Assembly: GCA_001898485.1 (NCBI GenBank) | Contig: MKTY01000014.1 | Span: forward strand, 1-64,000 | DNA length: 64,000 nucleotides | Direction: 5' to 3' | Source: Sphingobacteriales bacterium 46-32 | Lineage (GTDB): Bacteria > Bacteroidota > Bacteroidia > Chitinophagales > Chitinophagaceae | Part shown: in pieces, positions 26,701-33,541 of the stretch | Position numbering within the stretch: the first letter of the stretch is position 1 | Layout of the letters: each line of letters starts with the position of its first letter | Position numbers and translations under genes: made by a program | The notes under the pieces: generated by a model | What the model was told of the DNA's origin: nothing | The model's input: only the letters and a program-made list of their open reading frames with translations | The model's database searches: none

Positions 26701-27495
26701 TAGAGCCGTGGAAAAGCAGGCATCAAACTCTTTATTTTTACCTGTTATGGCATACCCTAGACAAAGGATGGCAAGACTATCGGCGGACTTGTATGGGATT
26801 TCTGCTAAAGCAACTAAATATTTACCAGCGTTAATTTTGTCATGCAGGTCCAGATAGCACATTCCCAGATTCGCCAACACTTTATATTTCAACTCCGGTT
26901 TAATTTTTTCCCAGTTCTTTTCCTTAAAGTCTATATACCTGTCAATTGCTGTTTTATAATTTCCTTGATTTTTTAGCTCTTTAATAAATTCTAATTGAGA
27001 AATATACAGTTTATCGTCATAGTCCGAAGGGGCCTCCGTTCTGCGTAATAATTCGTTTACCTTTTCCTCCATAGCATGAACCACGATATTTGTATCCTTA
27101 GAAATAGCGAATATCTGTTCAAGGTATACTTGAATTGAACCTAGTACTTTTTCTACCAAGCTTTCAGGTAATTCATATTGATTCTTAAATTGCTCTTCAT
27201 GAGCCTTTTTCATTTCCCATAATCGCTCACGGGTATATTCATCCTCATCATCAGTTTCCCTATGATGAGCATAGCAGAGGAGTAATAGATTGCTTTGTGA
27301 TCTTCTCTCTTCCTCAGACTGATTAGGATTAAATCGCTGACCTCCCTTATTAGCGGCTTCGATGTGGCATAGTTGGGCAATGAATGTCCCTTTATTACTG
27401 ATAAGCAGATGGGAGCATCCGGGAAAAGCGCATTGATTACCGGAAAGGGCGAATAACGCACGTATGGTTTCTTGCTTCGGAGCTAATCGGGACAT
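23755..27495 (-). CDS. HNH - TPR - GreA/B-C-like - PIN multidomain protein, candidate conflict/defence effector
   Basis: This 1246-residue protein has four parts. (1) Residues 10-105: an HNH-nuclease-like unit with C22, C27, H44 (CHIEA), N69 and CYAHH (C74, H77, H78). (2) About 165-740: tetratricopeptide repeats. (3) About 765-825: a segment resembling the GreA/GreB C-terminal domain (SPFALQLIGKKKGQK, from residue 806). (4) About 950-1115: a PIN-like RNase unit with acidic residues D956 (VVLDLTS), E989 (IDEL), D1072 (FYDCLLLAEE) and D1087-1089 (ISDDDNF). I recall a TPR-GreAB-C-PIN conflict system described by comparative genomics; an HNH head adds a second possible nuclease. The gene is visibly A/T-richer than its neighbours and sits in a tRNA-flanked island, so transfer is likely. 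No enzyme activity is shown by the sequence alone. Confidence 0.75.
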   Translation of the reverse strand: MSRLAPKQETIRALFALSGNQCAFPGCSHLLISNKGTFIAQLCHIEAANKGGQRFNPNQSEEERRSQSNLLLLCYAHHRETDDEDEYTRERLWEMKKAHEEQFKNQYELPESLVEKVLGSIQVYLEQIFAISKDTNIVVHAMEEKVNELLRRTEAPSDYDDKLYISQLEFIKELKNQGNYKTAIDRYIDFKEKNWEKIKPELKYKVLANLGMCYLDLHDKINAGKYLVALAEIPYKSADSLAILCLGYAITGKNKEFDACFSTALNEGSDNINLWVAYIERHSKSKNTDKLLKEIPAAVADSVPVLFSIGGIMIEEGRKKEGIDLLKATLEKQEEVPEKKADSRALIATRILQDIVDPFKFMYNHFSDDELQALEEAKTLLTEAWNVIGKTEMASFKWYIILNLGVINKLTRQNNQAVLDFQKAFDISREFLPFKNLLMMYMQVGNLSMAEQLLENPGIFKPLSEEELFEMQTFKARLLCLQGRFKDGLGLLINELDESKEKRYIEIVTVIIATCYENNSPQEAMPWCEKLLQKFPELITTHLLSGYLWTKMDDKQKALSFYNKAQTLLAESTRNNEIYELASGYMDLEEYEKAIPLFERLADKNRLNTFSRGLIHAYFQYGDLQAALAIAENLLLQNPGHVYLVEIISTIHQETRQFDKAIAIIRPFLGSTHGRVKDVFSYRLAKLYSFNRDWENAKHFALQVSNFEHLSMVESFGIAGILVNAGEVDKALSIAFDIRTRFFDNSAAHLKYTQVCIAAEKEENDLFPDIVRSDCAVIFKTETEEEKTFIITEKNAKGENVIKPHSPFALQLIGKKKGQKITIEKGYGFSTAITITAILELYTHAFQESMRFFETRFAGEQNVGVFHADPGQPGDQLEQFIRESTQERNDVDKQIYQLYNQRKVTIGVVARLFKRNAVIQWFNLLSSSEVFIYSFSKDEYPAAHEAIQGNKPVVLDLTSLLSMFFISKDTNYFTFLTNKCLVSQSTIDELKECSEELERGSKDGIFTVRYEEGQMVGNNISAETIQRHREILEKVIAWCKANASIITPSKLLEVRREERERMSDILGTCFYDCLLLAEEHNAVVISDDDNFKNLLRSSNRQAPFSTYQLVHYIAGQGKITHEQFDLFRLQIILSNYIFVPVSAEQLWQCFDASGFKLTKPFIVAVKGLIVMKPEFSSLRLAQFLKKLYLEAGLAISRNQTILYILNDVSNRNDFEEFKRMLVLAVENEFSLLPIFKEDFFQLLKAF

Positions 27496-27522
27496 TCCGC
27501 AATTTAACTAATTAACTGGGCA

Positions 27523-27536
27523 GCAATTGTAATTGC
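27523..27536. promoter_or_regulatory. Palindrome upstream of the HNH-PIN gene
   Basis: GCAATT-GT-AATTGC is a perfect palindrome 27 bases before the start codon of the leftward 1246-residue gene. It could be an operator. A weak -7-like TATCTTTA lies further upstream on the minus strand (27556-27563). Confidence 0.4.
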
Positions 27537-27762
27537 CCGGTGCTTTCGAACACAATAAAGATATTTTCAGTCTAACGCATTGTGGATATTTTGACGCTAA
27601 ATTGGAGCATATTTTTGGCCCAATACGGACCAATTTTCATAAGTTTGCGGACGCGATTGGAACGTGAAAATGGTTTTTTTGGCGAGGTATCAGTTCGGAT
27701 ATACTGCATAATTGGCCACAGCAAAATATTGATGGACATGTTATCGGCAAAGGTTCACCGCG

Positions 27763-27805
27763 CCGTCCGGTCCGCAGAAACCCAGCAGAAATGCTGGGTT
27801 TTTTG
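27763..27805. repeat. Right direct repeat of the tRNA-Asp 3' end and terminator (att-like)
   Basis: CCGTCCGGTCCGCAGAA (17 bases) is identical to 22823-22839, and the match continues through the terminator hairpin with two substitutions. The two copies are 4.94 kb apart and bracket the broken nuclease gene and the HNH-PIN gene, as expected for attL/attR of an element that used the tRNA 3' end. Confidence 0.75.
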
Positions 27806-28148
27806 TTTTTGGGGGTGCTTGGAGTATCAGGTTGTTTTTACGGCGGAGGTGGCGGGTTCGATCCCGAGGTTTCGGTCCCGAGACTTCGGGACGGTCCGCA
27901 GAAGCCCAGCAGAAATGCTGGGCTTCTTGTTTTGGGGGTGCTTGGAGTACCAGGTTGTTTTCACGGCGGAGGTGGTGGGTTCGATCCCGAGACTTCGATC
28001 CCGAGACTTCGGGACGGTCCGCAGAAAACCAGCAGAAATGCTGGGTTTTTTGTTTTGGGGGAGGTTGGAGTACCAGGTTGTTTTCACGGCGGAGGTGGTG
28101 GGTTCGATTCCGGGACTTCGAGGCTGAGACTTCGGTCCCGAAGTTTTG
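27769..28148. repeat. Three tandem ~125-bp tRNA-3'-half/terminator units
   Basis: Units start with GGTCCGCAGAA at 27769, 27893 and 28016, with a decayed fourth start near 28149. Each contains the CCCAGCA/TGCTGGG hairpin with T run, then GGAGTAYCAGGTTGTTTT, then CACGGCGGAGGTGG plus GGGTTCGATCCCG, which match the 3' half of tRNA-Asp. CCCGAGACTTCGGG-type palindromes close each unit. Spurious long ORFs occur here in several frames because the units are stop-poor. Confidence 0.85.
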
Positions 28149-28149
28149 G

Positions 28150-28497
28150 GCCGCAAGAAAGATTATCAGCAATGATGATCCTTTTTTGCTTTTTATCTTA
28201 CTTTACTTTTAAGGGGCTGACTTTCAAAGTCTCATAACAAAACCCATTGAGAATCTTACTGACTTTAAAAACAGGGTAACAATTTTATGAAGTAGACCTG
28301 ATTTCAGACTACTCGAATCGAGTAAAATTGTTCTGGTTATGTCTCTTACAATCAAGCTAATTTGTCGAAAAAAAAGCACCTGCCTATCTTACAGAGAACA
28401 GGATTTATTTGTCCTGATCTTCCCGCAGAGTTTCCAGAAATAGAATTAGTATAACATCAAATCGATTAATCTTGTCATTAATTATTCAGGCAACCTG
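28150..28497. other. Gene-free stretch right of the tRNA-repeat array
   Basis: About 350 A/T-rich bases hold no ORF of coding aspect. A small palindrome TACTCG-AAT-CGAGTA lies at 28310-28324. The stretch may be the decayed outer edge of the island or the 3' region of the leftward gene that follows. Confidence 0.5.
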
Positions 28498-29628
28498 TTA
28501 TAATACCTCGGGAGATACCAGTACAAAGTCATACTTTTCAATGAGGCGATAAGCGTCTTCCGCTAAACTGTGATCATACCTGAATTGGGTATGTAGCGAA
28601 CGGATATCTACCAGTACCCACTGGTCACGCTGGTACAGTGCTGAAAAAACTTTTGGGTTTTCATTTTCTTCACTCGTCATATCATCGCTGACAATCCCTT
28701 TGTCAGTTGTATAACGGATCATGATATACACATTGGCAAAATTTGTTCCGTTTCTTTGTGCCAGTTCGTATACAGCATTACCTATATCATATATCTGTGT
28801 CTGCAGGTTCATCCCTTTTGCAAGGTGATTACTACCCAGTTTCAGGAATACTTTTTTGTTTTTTGATGAATCGTAATACCTGAAAAAATTCTTTTTCATC
28901 AATAAGGCCCTTCCCTGGTTATCATTGAAGCGGTAGATTTCTTTGGATACTTTTATTTCTTCGATTAATGCTTTGTAATTCTTTTGTGGCACAACCTGCT
29001 TTAAACTGTCCAGCAAATTTGTCTGCGGGTACCACCATCTTGCCTGTAAACTATCGTAGACAGTTTTAAATTCTGATTTTATTTTTTTAGACTGGGCAGC
29101 ATAAATTTTGCTGAGGGCATAAGAAAATCCCATCTGGAATTCCTGGTCAATCCCCCAGATATTATACTGAAACTTATTTGCGGCTTCCAGTATCTGTGCA
29201 TCTTCGGCACTATGAAAAAATGGGAAAGTTCCTATACCGGGATATCCGTCACTATATATTTTCGCGAGAGTGTCAGCAGCATGCTGAGTACGGGAGATAC
29301 GCATCAGTTCCTCCGCCACAAATGGGCTTGTCTCAACGCACAGTGCATGGTATCCATACTTATTTGCACTTGCCATCGCGTAAGCGGTAAGCCTGGAAAG
29401 TGCAGGTGAATTATGGTATTCACCCCATGCAACAAACTGGTTATTGGCAAAAAGCTGTTCCAGAATCTCCCAGCCTTTGCCTTCCGGCCGGTCATGATTA
29501 AAAGTAAAATAATTTGTATGCCCTTTGATGCATTGCGCTAACTTTTCCTGGTCGCTTAATATTTTTGTTTCCTGCCCGTAGGTGAAAAACTTGCTTAACA
29601 GTACAAAAGATAAAAATAGATATTTCAT
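28498..29628 (-). CDS. Secreted protein of EreA/ChaN-like aspect, function unknown
   Basis: This 376-residue protein has a signal peptide (LFLSFVLLSKFFTYGQ). It shows the scattered motifs of the erythromycin-esterase-like/ChaN-like superfamily: FVAWGEYHNSPALSRL near residue 70 with the Glu-x-His pair, LCVETSPFVAEEL near 100, and FLKLGSNHLAKGMN near 270. Those acidic and histidine residues line the active site in characterised relatives, so a hydrolase of unknown substrate is plausible. It is divergent from the LytS-type kinase gene and has no operon partner. The call is family-level only. Confidence 0.6.
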   Translation of the reverse strand: MKYLFLSFVLLSKFFTYGQETKILSDQEKLAQCIKGHTNYFTFNHDRPEGKGWEILEQLFANNQFVAWGEYHNSPALSRLTAYAMASANKYGYHALCVETSPFVAEELMRISRTQHAADTLAKIYSDGYPGIGTFPFFHSAEDAQILEAANKFQYNIWGIDQEFQMGFSYALSKIYAAQSKKIKSEFKTVYDSLQARWWYPQTNLLDSLKQVVPQKNYKALIEEIKVSKEIYRFNDNQGRALLMKKNFFRYYDSSKNKKVFLKLGSNHLAKGMNLQTQIYDIGNAVYELAQRNGTNFANVYIMIRYTTDKGIVSDDMTSEENENPKVFSALYQRDQWVLVDIRSLHTQFRYDHSLAEDAYRLIEKYDFVLVSPEVL

Positions 29629-29740
29629 TGTTTACATATATTAAAACTCAAAAATGCGGTCATTACAATCACCGGTAAATTCTATTATCCCAACAGCCCG
29701 GAACTTTATCCCAACGCCATCTGCCCGCTATGGAAAGTCA

Positions 29741-29748
29741 TATATTTG
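29741..29748 (+). promoter_or_regulatory. -7 box upstream of the LytS-type kinase
   Basis: TATATTTG matches the Bacteroidota -7 consensus 26 bases before the GTG start at 29774. No clear -33 TTG is seen at the usual distance. Confidence 0.4.
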
Positions 29749-29773
29749 TTGCTATAAAGAATGAAACAGCAAG

Positions 29774-30781
29774 GTGAAAAAGAATCGCGTAATACTGTAT
29801 TATTTACTGATCTGGGCCTGCTGGGCATTCTATCTCTATATTGATAACGTGATCAATAAAAGAGGCTACCAGCCTTATATCTGGTCTAACCTGGCAGCCA
29901 CCTGTACAGGATTCTCCTTTTGTTTCTTTATTGTCTACCCGCGCTGGCTGAAAAGAAAAAAGATGCACTGGCTGATTCCGGGACTACTCATTGCCGACGG
30001 ATTATTTATTGTATCACGTTATCTCATTGAAGAGGTGCTGTATCCTTTGATCCTGGGGCATGGTAATTATGATCCCGGTGTCACCTCCGGCCAGTATATC
30101 AGTGATAACTGGTGGCGTGGCCTGCAGCCCGTCCTGTTCAGTTTTATTGTATGGGCACTATTTGATACCTTCAAAAAGGAGCGGGAAGCAGAGCAGCTGA
30201 CAAAAGAAAGAATACAGGCCGAACTCCTGTTCCTGAAAACGCAGGTTAACCCACATTTCCTGTACAATACCCTGAATTATATGTATTCGCTGGCCTACCC
30301 TGTCTCAGACCGGCTTGCAGAAGCTATTATTAAATTATCGCAGCTCATGCGTTATATGCTTCATAATACACTGGATGGAATGATCGGCCTGCAACCAGAG
30401 ATTGATTACCTCAACAATTATATAGAGATATACCGGCTCCGTTTTGAAGATCATTTTTTTGTACAGTTCCGCATACAGGGTGATGCAACAAATAAAAGGA
30501 TCGCATCGCTTGTCCTGATCCCTTTTGTGGAAAATGCTTTCAAACATGGCATCGTGGATGATGCCGCTAAACCGGTACAGATTCAACTGGATATACAGGG
30601 GGATCAGTTACTGTTCCGGGTAACGAACAGTATCCATCATGATGATAAGGATCATTCGAGCGGGATAGGTCTTGCCAATATCAGGCGTAGGCTTTCCCTG
30701 ATCTATCCCGGTTCACACGAGTTAATGATTGTGCAGGATAAAGAAATCTATACAGTACATCTCAGTATTACACTGAACTAA
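29774..30781 (+). CDS. LytS-type sensor histidine kinase (His_kinase family)
   Basis: This 335-residue membrane kinase uses a GTG start; an in-frame TGA lies 12 bases upstream, and no earlier start is possible. The N-terminal half has about four transmembrane spans with short loops and no large sensor domain. The phosphoacceptor box is QVNPHFLYNTLN with H161, and a degenerate N box (FVENAFKHGI) and GIGLANIRRRL form the ATP-binding part. It should phosphorylate the LytTR regulator encoded 4 bases downstream. The inducing signal is unknown. Confidence 0.93.
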   Translation: MKKNRVILYYLLIWACWAFYLYIDNVINKRGYQPYIWSNLAATCTGFSFCFFIVYPRWLKRKKMHWLIPGLLIADGLFIVSRYLIEEVLYPLILGHGNYDPGVTSGQYISDNWWRGLQPVLFSFIVWALFDTFKKEREAEQLTKERIQAELLFLKTQVNPHFLYNTLNYMYSLAYPVSDRLAEAIIKLSQLMRYMLHNTLDGMIGLQPEIDYLNNYIEIYRLRFEDHFFVQFRIQGDATNKRIASLVLIPFVENAFKHGIVDDAAKPVQIQLDIQGDQLLFRVTNSIHHDDKDHSSGIGLANIRRRLSLIYPGSHELMIVQDKEIYTVHLSITLN

Positions 30782-30785
30782 ATAT

Positions 30786-31478
30786 ATGTATACCATGATC
30801 CGTTGTCTCGCCGTCGATGATGAAGTATATGCCACCAGGATGATGGCTGATTACATTGCCAAAGTTCCTTACTTTGAACTGGCGGGCACAGCCAGTAACG
30901 CGATCGATGCATGGGAGATAGTACGTGCGGGCGGTATTGATCTGGTGTTCATGGATATCAGGATGCCCGGCCTGACAGGGATTGATTTTCTGAAGCTTTG
31001 CGGTGATAAGTGTAAAGTAATACTGACTACAGCGTATGCAGAATATGCGCTGGACGGCTATGAATATAATGTTATAGACTACCTGGTAAAACCTGTCGCT
31101 TTCGATCGTTTTTTTAAAGCTGCCGAAAAAGCATTGAACACTATTACCACGAATTCTTCAAAGGATTATCTTTTTATCAAAGGAGATAGCAAAAATAAAT
31201 TCCTGAAAGTGGATTATGCTGATATCCTGTATATCGAAGGATTAAAAAATTATGTATCTGTATATACTGCGACTCAGCGCCTCATCACTTATCAGTCTCT
31301 CCGCGATTTAGAAACGCAGCTGCCGCAACCGCCATTTTACCGCGTTCATAAATCTTATATTATATCCACCAGTAAGGTCCGAATGATAGACGGGCCTGTC
31401 CTGTATATCGGTGATAAACTAATACCCATTGGGGATACTTATAAAGATGCGTTTATGAAGTCCATCCGGAAAGGTTAA
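30786..31478 (+). CDS. LytTR-family response regulator
   Basis: This 230-residue protein has a receiver domain (about 4-120; phosphorylatable D57 in LVFMDIRMPG, conserved T/K positions in LTTAYAE and YLVKP) and a C-terminal LytTR DNA-binding domain (about 135-228; IEGLKNYVSVYT, FYRVHKSYIIS). It forms a two-component pair with the kinase 4 bases upstream. The start used is ATG 30786; ATG 30795 is an equal alternative. The target genes are not evident from the window. Confidence 0.95.
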   Translation: MYTMIRCLAVDDEVYATRMMADYIAKVPYFELAGTASNAIDAWEIVRAGGIDLVFMDIRMPGLTGIDFLKLCGDKCKVILTTAYAEYALDGYEYNVIDYLVKPVAFDRFFKAAEKALNTITTNSSKDYLFIKGDSKNKFLKVDYADILYIEGLKNYVSVYTATQRLITYQSLRDLETQLPQPPFYRVHKSYIISTSKVRMIDGPVLYIGDKLIPIGDTYKDAFMKSIRKG

Positions 31479-31607
31479 TGAATGTCAGCATTTACTTTAT
31501 TTCAGAAAAGTTCAAAACTTGCGAGTGATATATAGTGCATCTTTTTTAAGAATGCTATTATCTTTCGTATCTATAATTAATTTGAACGAATAACTGTTCA
31601 TTCCTGA

Positions 31608-31802
31608 CTACTTGGCAACTTCCATAGTAGCATCATTATACACGGCCGGAAATTGTATTTTCCGTTGGGAATTGCGATATAACCCGGTCGAAGTGTTTCC
31701 GTCGGGTTTTGCTGTATTGCCCACAAATTTCATCCTGCCATACTTTATCAACTTGCTGGTAAAACTGTGATCGTCTTCCGCAATCAATCGAATCAGCACT
31801 GC
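31608..31802 (-). pseudogene. Possible remnant ORF of unknown family
   Basis: In a 464-base gap, one short leftward frame has protein-like composition: about 65 codons including DDHSFTSKLIKYGRMKF and PDGNTSTGLYRN, ending at a stop near 31608. A stop codon lies just upstream and there is no convincing start, so it may be the tail of a decayed gene. I do not recognise it. The rest of the gap (31479-31942) shows only a TAAATTTG -7-like box at 31898-31905 before the antiporter gene. Confidence 0.3.
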
Positions 31803-31942
31803 ATAGATTTATATCCTGAAATTCTAATAGCTTTCTAAGATCAGTAAGCTTAGCTCATTTTAAAACATCTTTACAACAACCACAAGCATTAATGGGCTAA
31901 ATTTGAGCGGAAGTTATTTGTATCACCATCCAAACCAACAGC

Positions 31943-33022
31943 ATGAAACTAAGATTGCCCCTGCCTGTATGGACTATTGCTGCACCTGCTCTTGCCTGGC
32001 TCGCCATAGCGCTTATTCAACCCGGTGCATCCGCAGTATTAACCGTTTTTCAGGGTGCAGTACTCATTGCTGCTGTGCTGGCTTCTGTACACCTGGCAGA
32101 AGTAATAGCACATCGCGTGGGTGAGCCTTTTGGTACACTTATACTGGCGCTGGCGGTTACGATCATTGAATTGTCGCTGATCGTAACGCTGATGTCTGCC
32201 GGAGGGGAGGAGAATCTTTCACTGGCCCGTGATACGGTCTTTGCGGCAAATATGATCATCCTTAATGGAATTATTGGCTTATGCCTGCTGGTGGGTGGAC
32301 TGAAATATCACGAACAAACCGTTACCAAACATGCTGCCACCTCGGCATTGGTGGTGCTTACCGCCATACTGGTGCTTACCCTGGTACTGCCCAACTATAC
32401 GACCAGTCATCCTGGTCCCATGTATAACCTCAGTCAGTTGGTTTTTGTGGCCATTGTGTGTATTGTGCTGTATGTAGGGTTTGTAAGAGTACAGTCGGGT
32501 CGGCACCGCGATTATTTTCTGCCCGTTGGCCAGGTTGATGAGGAAGATCATGCGGCACCCCCCAGTAACCGTACCGCCATTATCAGTTTGGTATTGCTGA
32601 TGTGTTGTCTCGGTGCGGTGGTATTACTCGCCAAAAAACTTTCCCCGGCCATTGAAGCGGGTGTAGCAGGTATAGGTGCTCCCAAGACGCTGGTGGGAGT
32701 GATCATTGCCATGATCATACTGCTGCCGGAGGGGATAGCTGCCTTGCAGAATGCCAGAAAGAACCGGCTTCAGACCAGTATGAACCTGGCGCTTGGTTCA
32801 GCGCTGGCCAGCACGGGGCTGACGATACCTGCTGTTGCTATTTTTTCTATTTACTCCAATACCAATGTACTGCTGGGTATTGACACAGCCTCTACCGTTT
32901 TGCTGATACTGTCCATCTTTACGGTCATGCTTTCCCTGATTACTGGCAAGACCAATGTGCTGTATGGACTCGTGTTGATCATGATCTTTATCGCTTATCT
33001 TTTTATCACGATTGTGCCGTAG
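31943..33022 (+). CDS. chaA: Ca2+/H+ (cation/proton) antiporter, ChaA-like CaCA superfamily
   Basis: This 359-residue inner-membrane protein has about eleven hydrophobic spans. It carries the two inverted alpha-repeat motifs of the CaCA superfamily: GEPFGTLILALAVTIIELSL (near 65) and LPEGIAALQNARKNRLQTSM followed by NLALGSALASTGL (near 255-290). The glutamates in these motifs bind the cation. It should export Ca2+ and/or Na+/K+ in exchange for protons. The symbol is by similarity to ChaA; the exact ion is not decided by sequence. It is monocistronic. Confidence 0.85.
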   Translation: MKLRLPLPVWTIAAPALAWLAIALIQPGASAVLTVFQGAVLIAAVLASVHLAEVIAHRVGEPFGTLILALAVTIIELSLIVTLMSAGGEENLSLARDTVFAANMIILNGIIGLCLLVGGLKYHEQTVTKHAATSALVVLTAILVLTLVLPNYTTSHPGPMYNLSQLVFVAIVCIVLYVGFVRVQSGRHRDYFLPVGQVDEEDHAAPPSNRTAIISLVLLMCCLGAVVLLAKKLSPAIEAGVAGIGAPKTLVGVIIAMIILLPEGIAALQNARKNRLQTSMNLALGSALASTGLTIPAVAIFSIYSNTNVLLGIDTASTVLLILSIFTVMLSLITGKTNVLYGLVLIMIFIAYLFITIVP

Positions 33023-33255
33023 GAGTTGTTTTCGAAACGCACGCTTATATCGCCTGGCAAAGGATCCTTCGCGCATTGAGATTCTTTAGCTGAAACAGAA
33101 ACAGGCAAACTTATATAAGCCAATTTAAGAAGTTGATAATTGTCAAAATATCCGTTTATGAACTGATATGTATTGTGATTGCGAATCTGCAACTATAGTT
33201 TTGTCGCACGAACTCACTGCTTCTTTTACAAACCACCATTTCTCTTTTAAAAAGT

Positions 33256-33291
33256 CTTAACCAGCCACCAATCTGGTTAAGATTTTTTTTT
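33256..33291 (+). terminator. Rho-independent terminator
   Basis: CTTAACCAG (33256-33264) and CTGGTTAAG (33273-33281) form a perfect 9-bp stem with an 8-base loop, followed by ATTTTTTTTT. It lies 234 bases after the antiporter stop. No ORF of coding aspect is seen between, so the antiporter transcript may have a long 3' UTR, or a small RNA may end here. Confidence 0.75.
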
Positions 33292-33328
33292 AGGTTTTAA
33301 GTGATAAGTTGTAAGTTTTAAGTTTATA

Positions 33329-33406
33329 CTGTCCACAGTCCACAGTCCACTGTCAACTGTCAACTGTCAACTGTCAACTGTCATCTGTCATCTGTCAACT
33401 GTTAAC
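33329..33406. repeat. CTGTCAA/CTGTCCA heptamer repeat array (inverse of 7135-7245)
   Basis: About eleven 7-base steps (CTGTCCA, CAGTCCA, CTGTCAA, CTGTCAT) occur between the terminator at 33256 and the permease gene. It is the reverse complement of the array after the first SusD gene. Confidence 0.85.
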
Positions 33407-33541
33407 CATTCTCTGTCCATTTTCATGCAACAGGTGTACTATAACCGAACACCTTAAAAAAGGGATCATTTTTAAGCTATTGGTAATCATTAAATTGCGG
33501 GCTGGCATTATTTTTTAATGTGCTGGTTACCAATTTGTATC

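Noticed and set aside
27582-28237. Several overlapping ORFs of 109-181 codons on both strands with internal amino-acid repeats
   Set aside because: They arise because the ~125-bp tRNA/terminator units are stop-poor; the period drifts between units and all frames are similarly open. No start signal or family similarity supports them.
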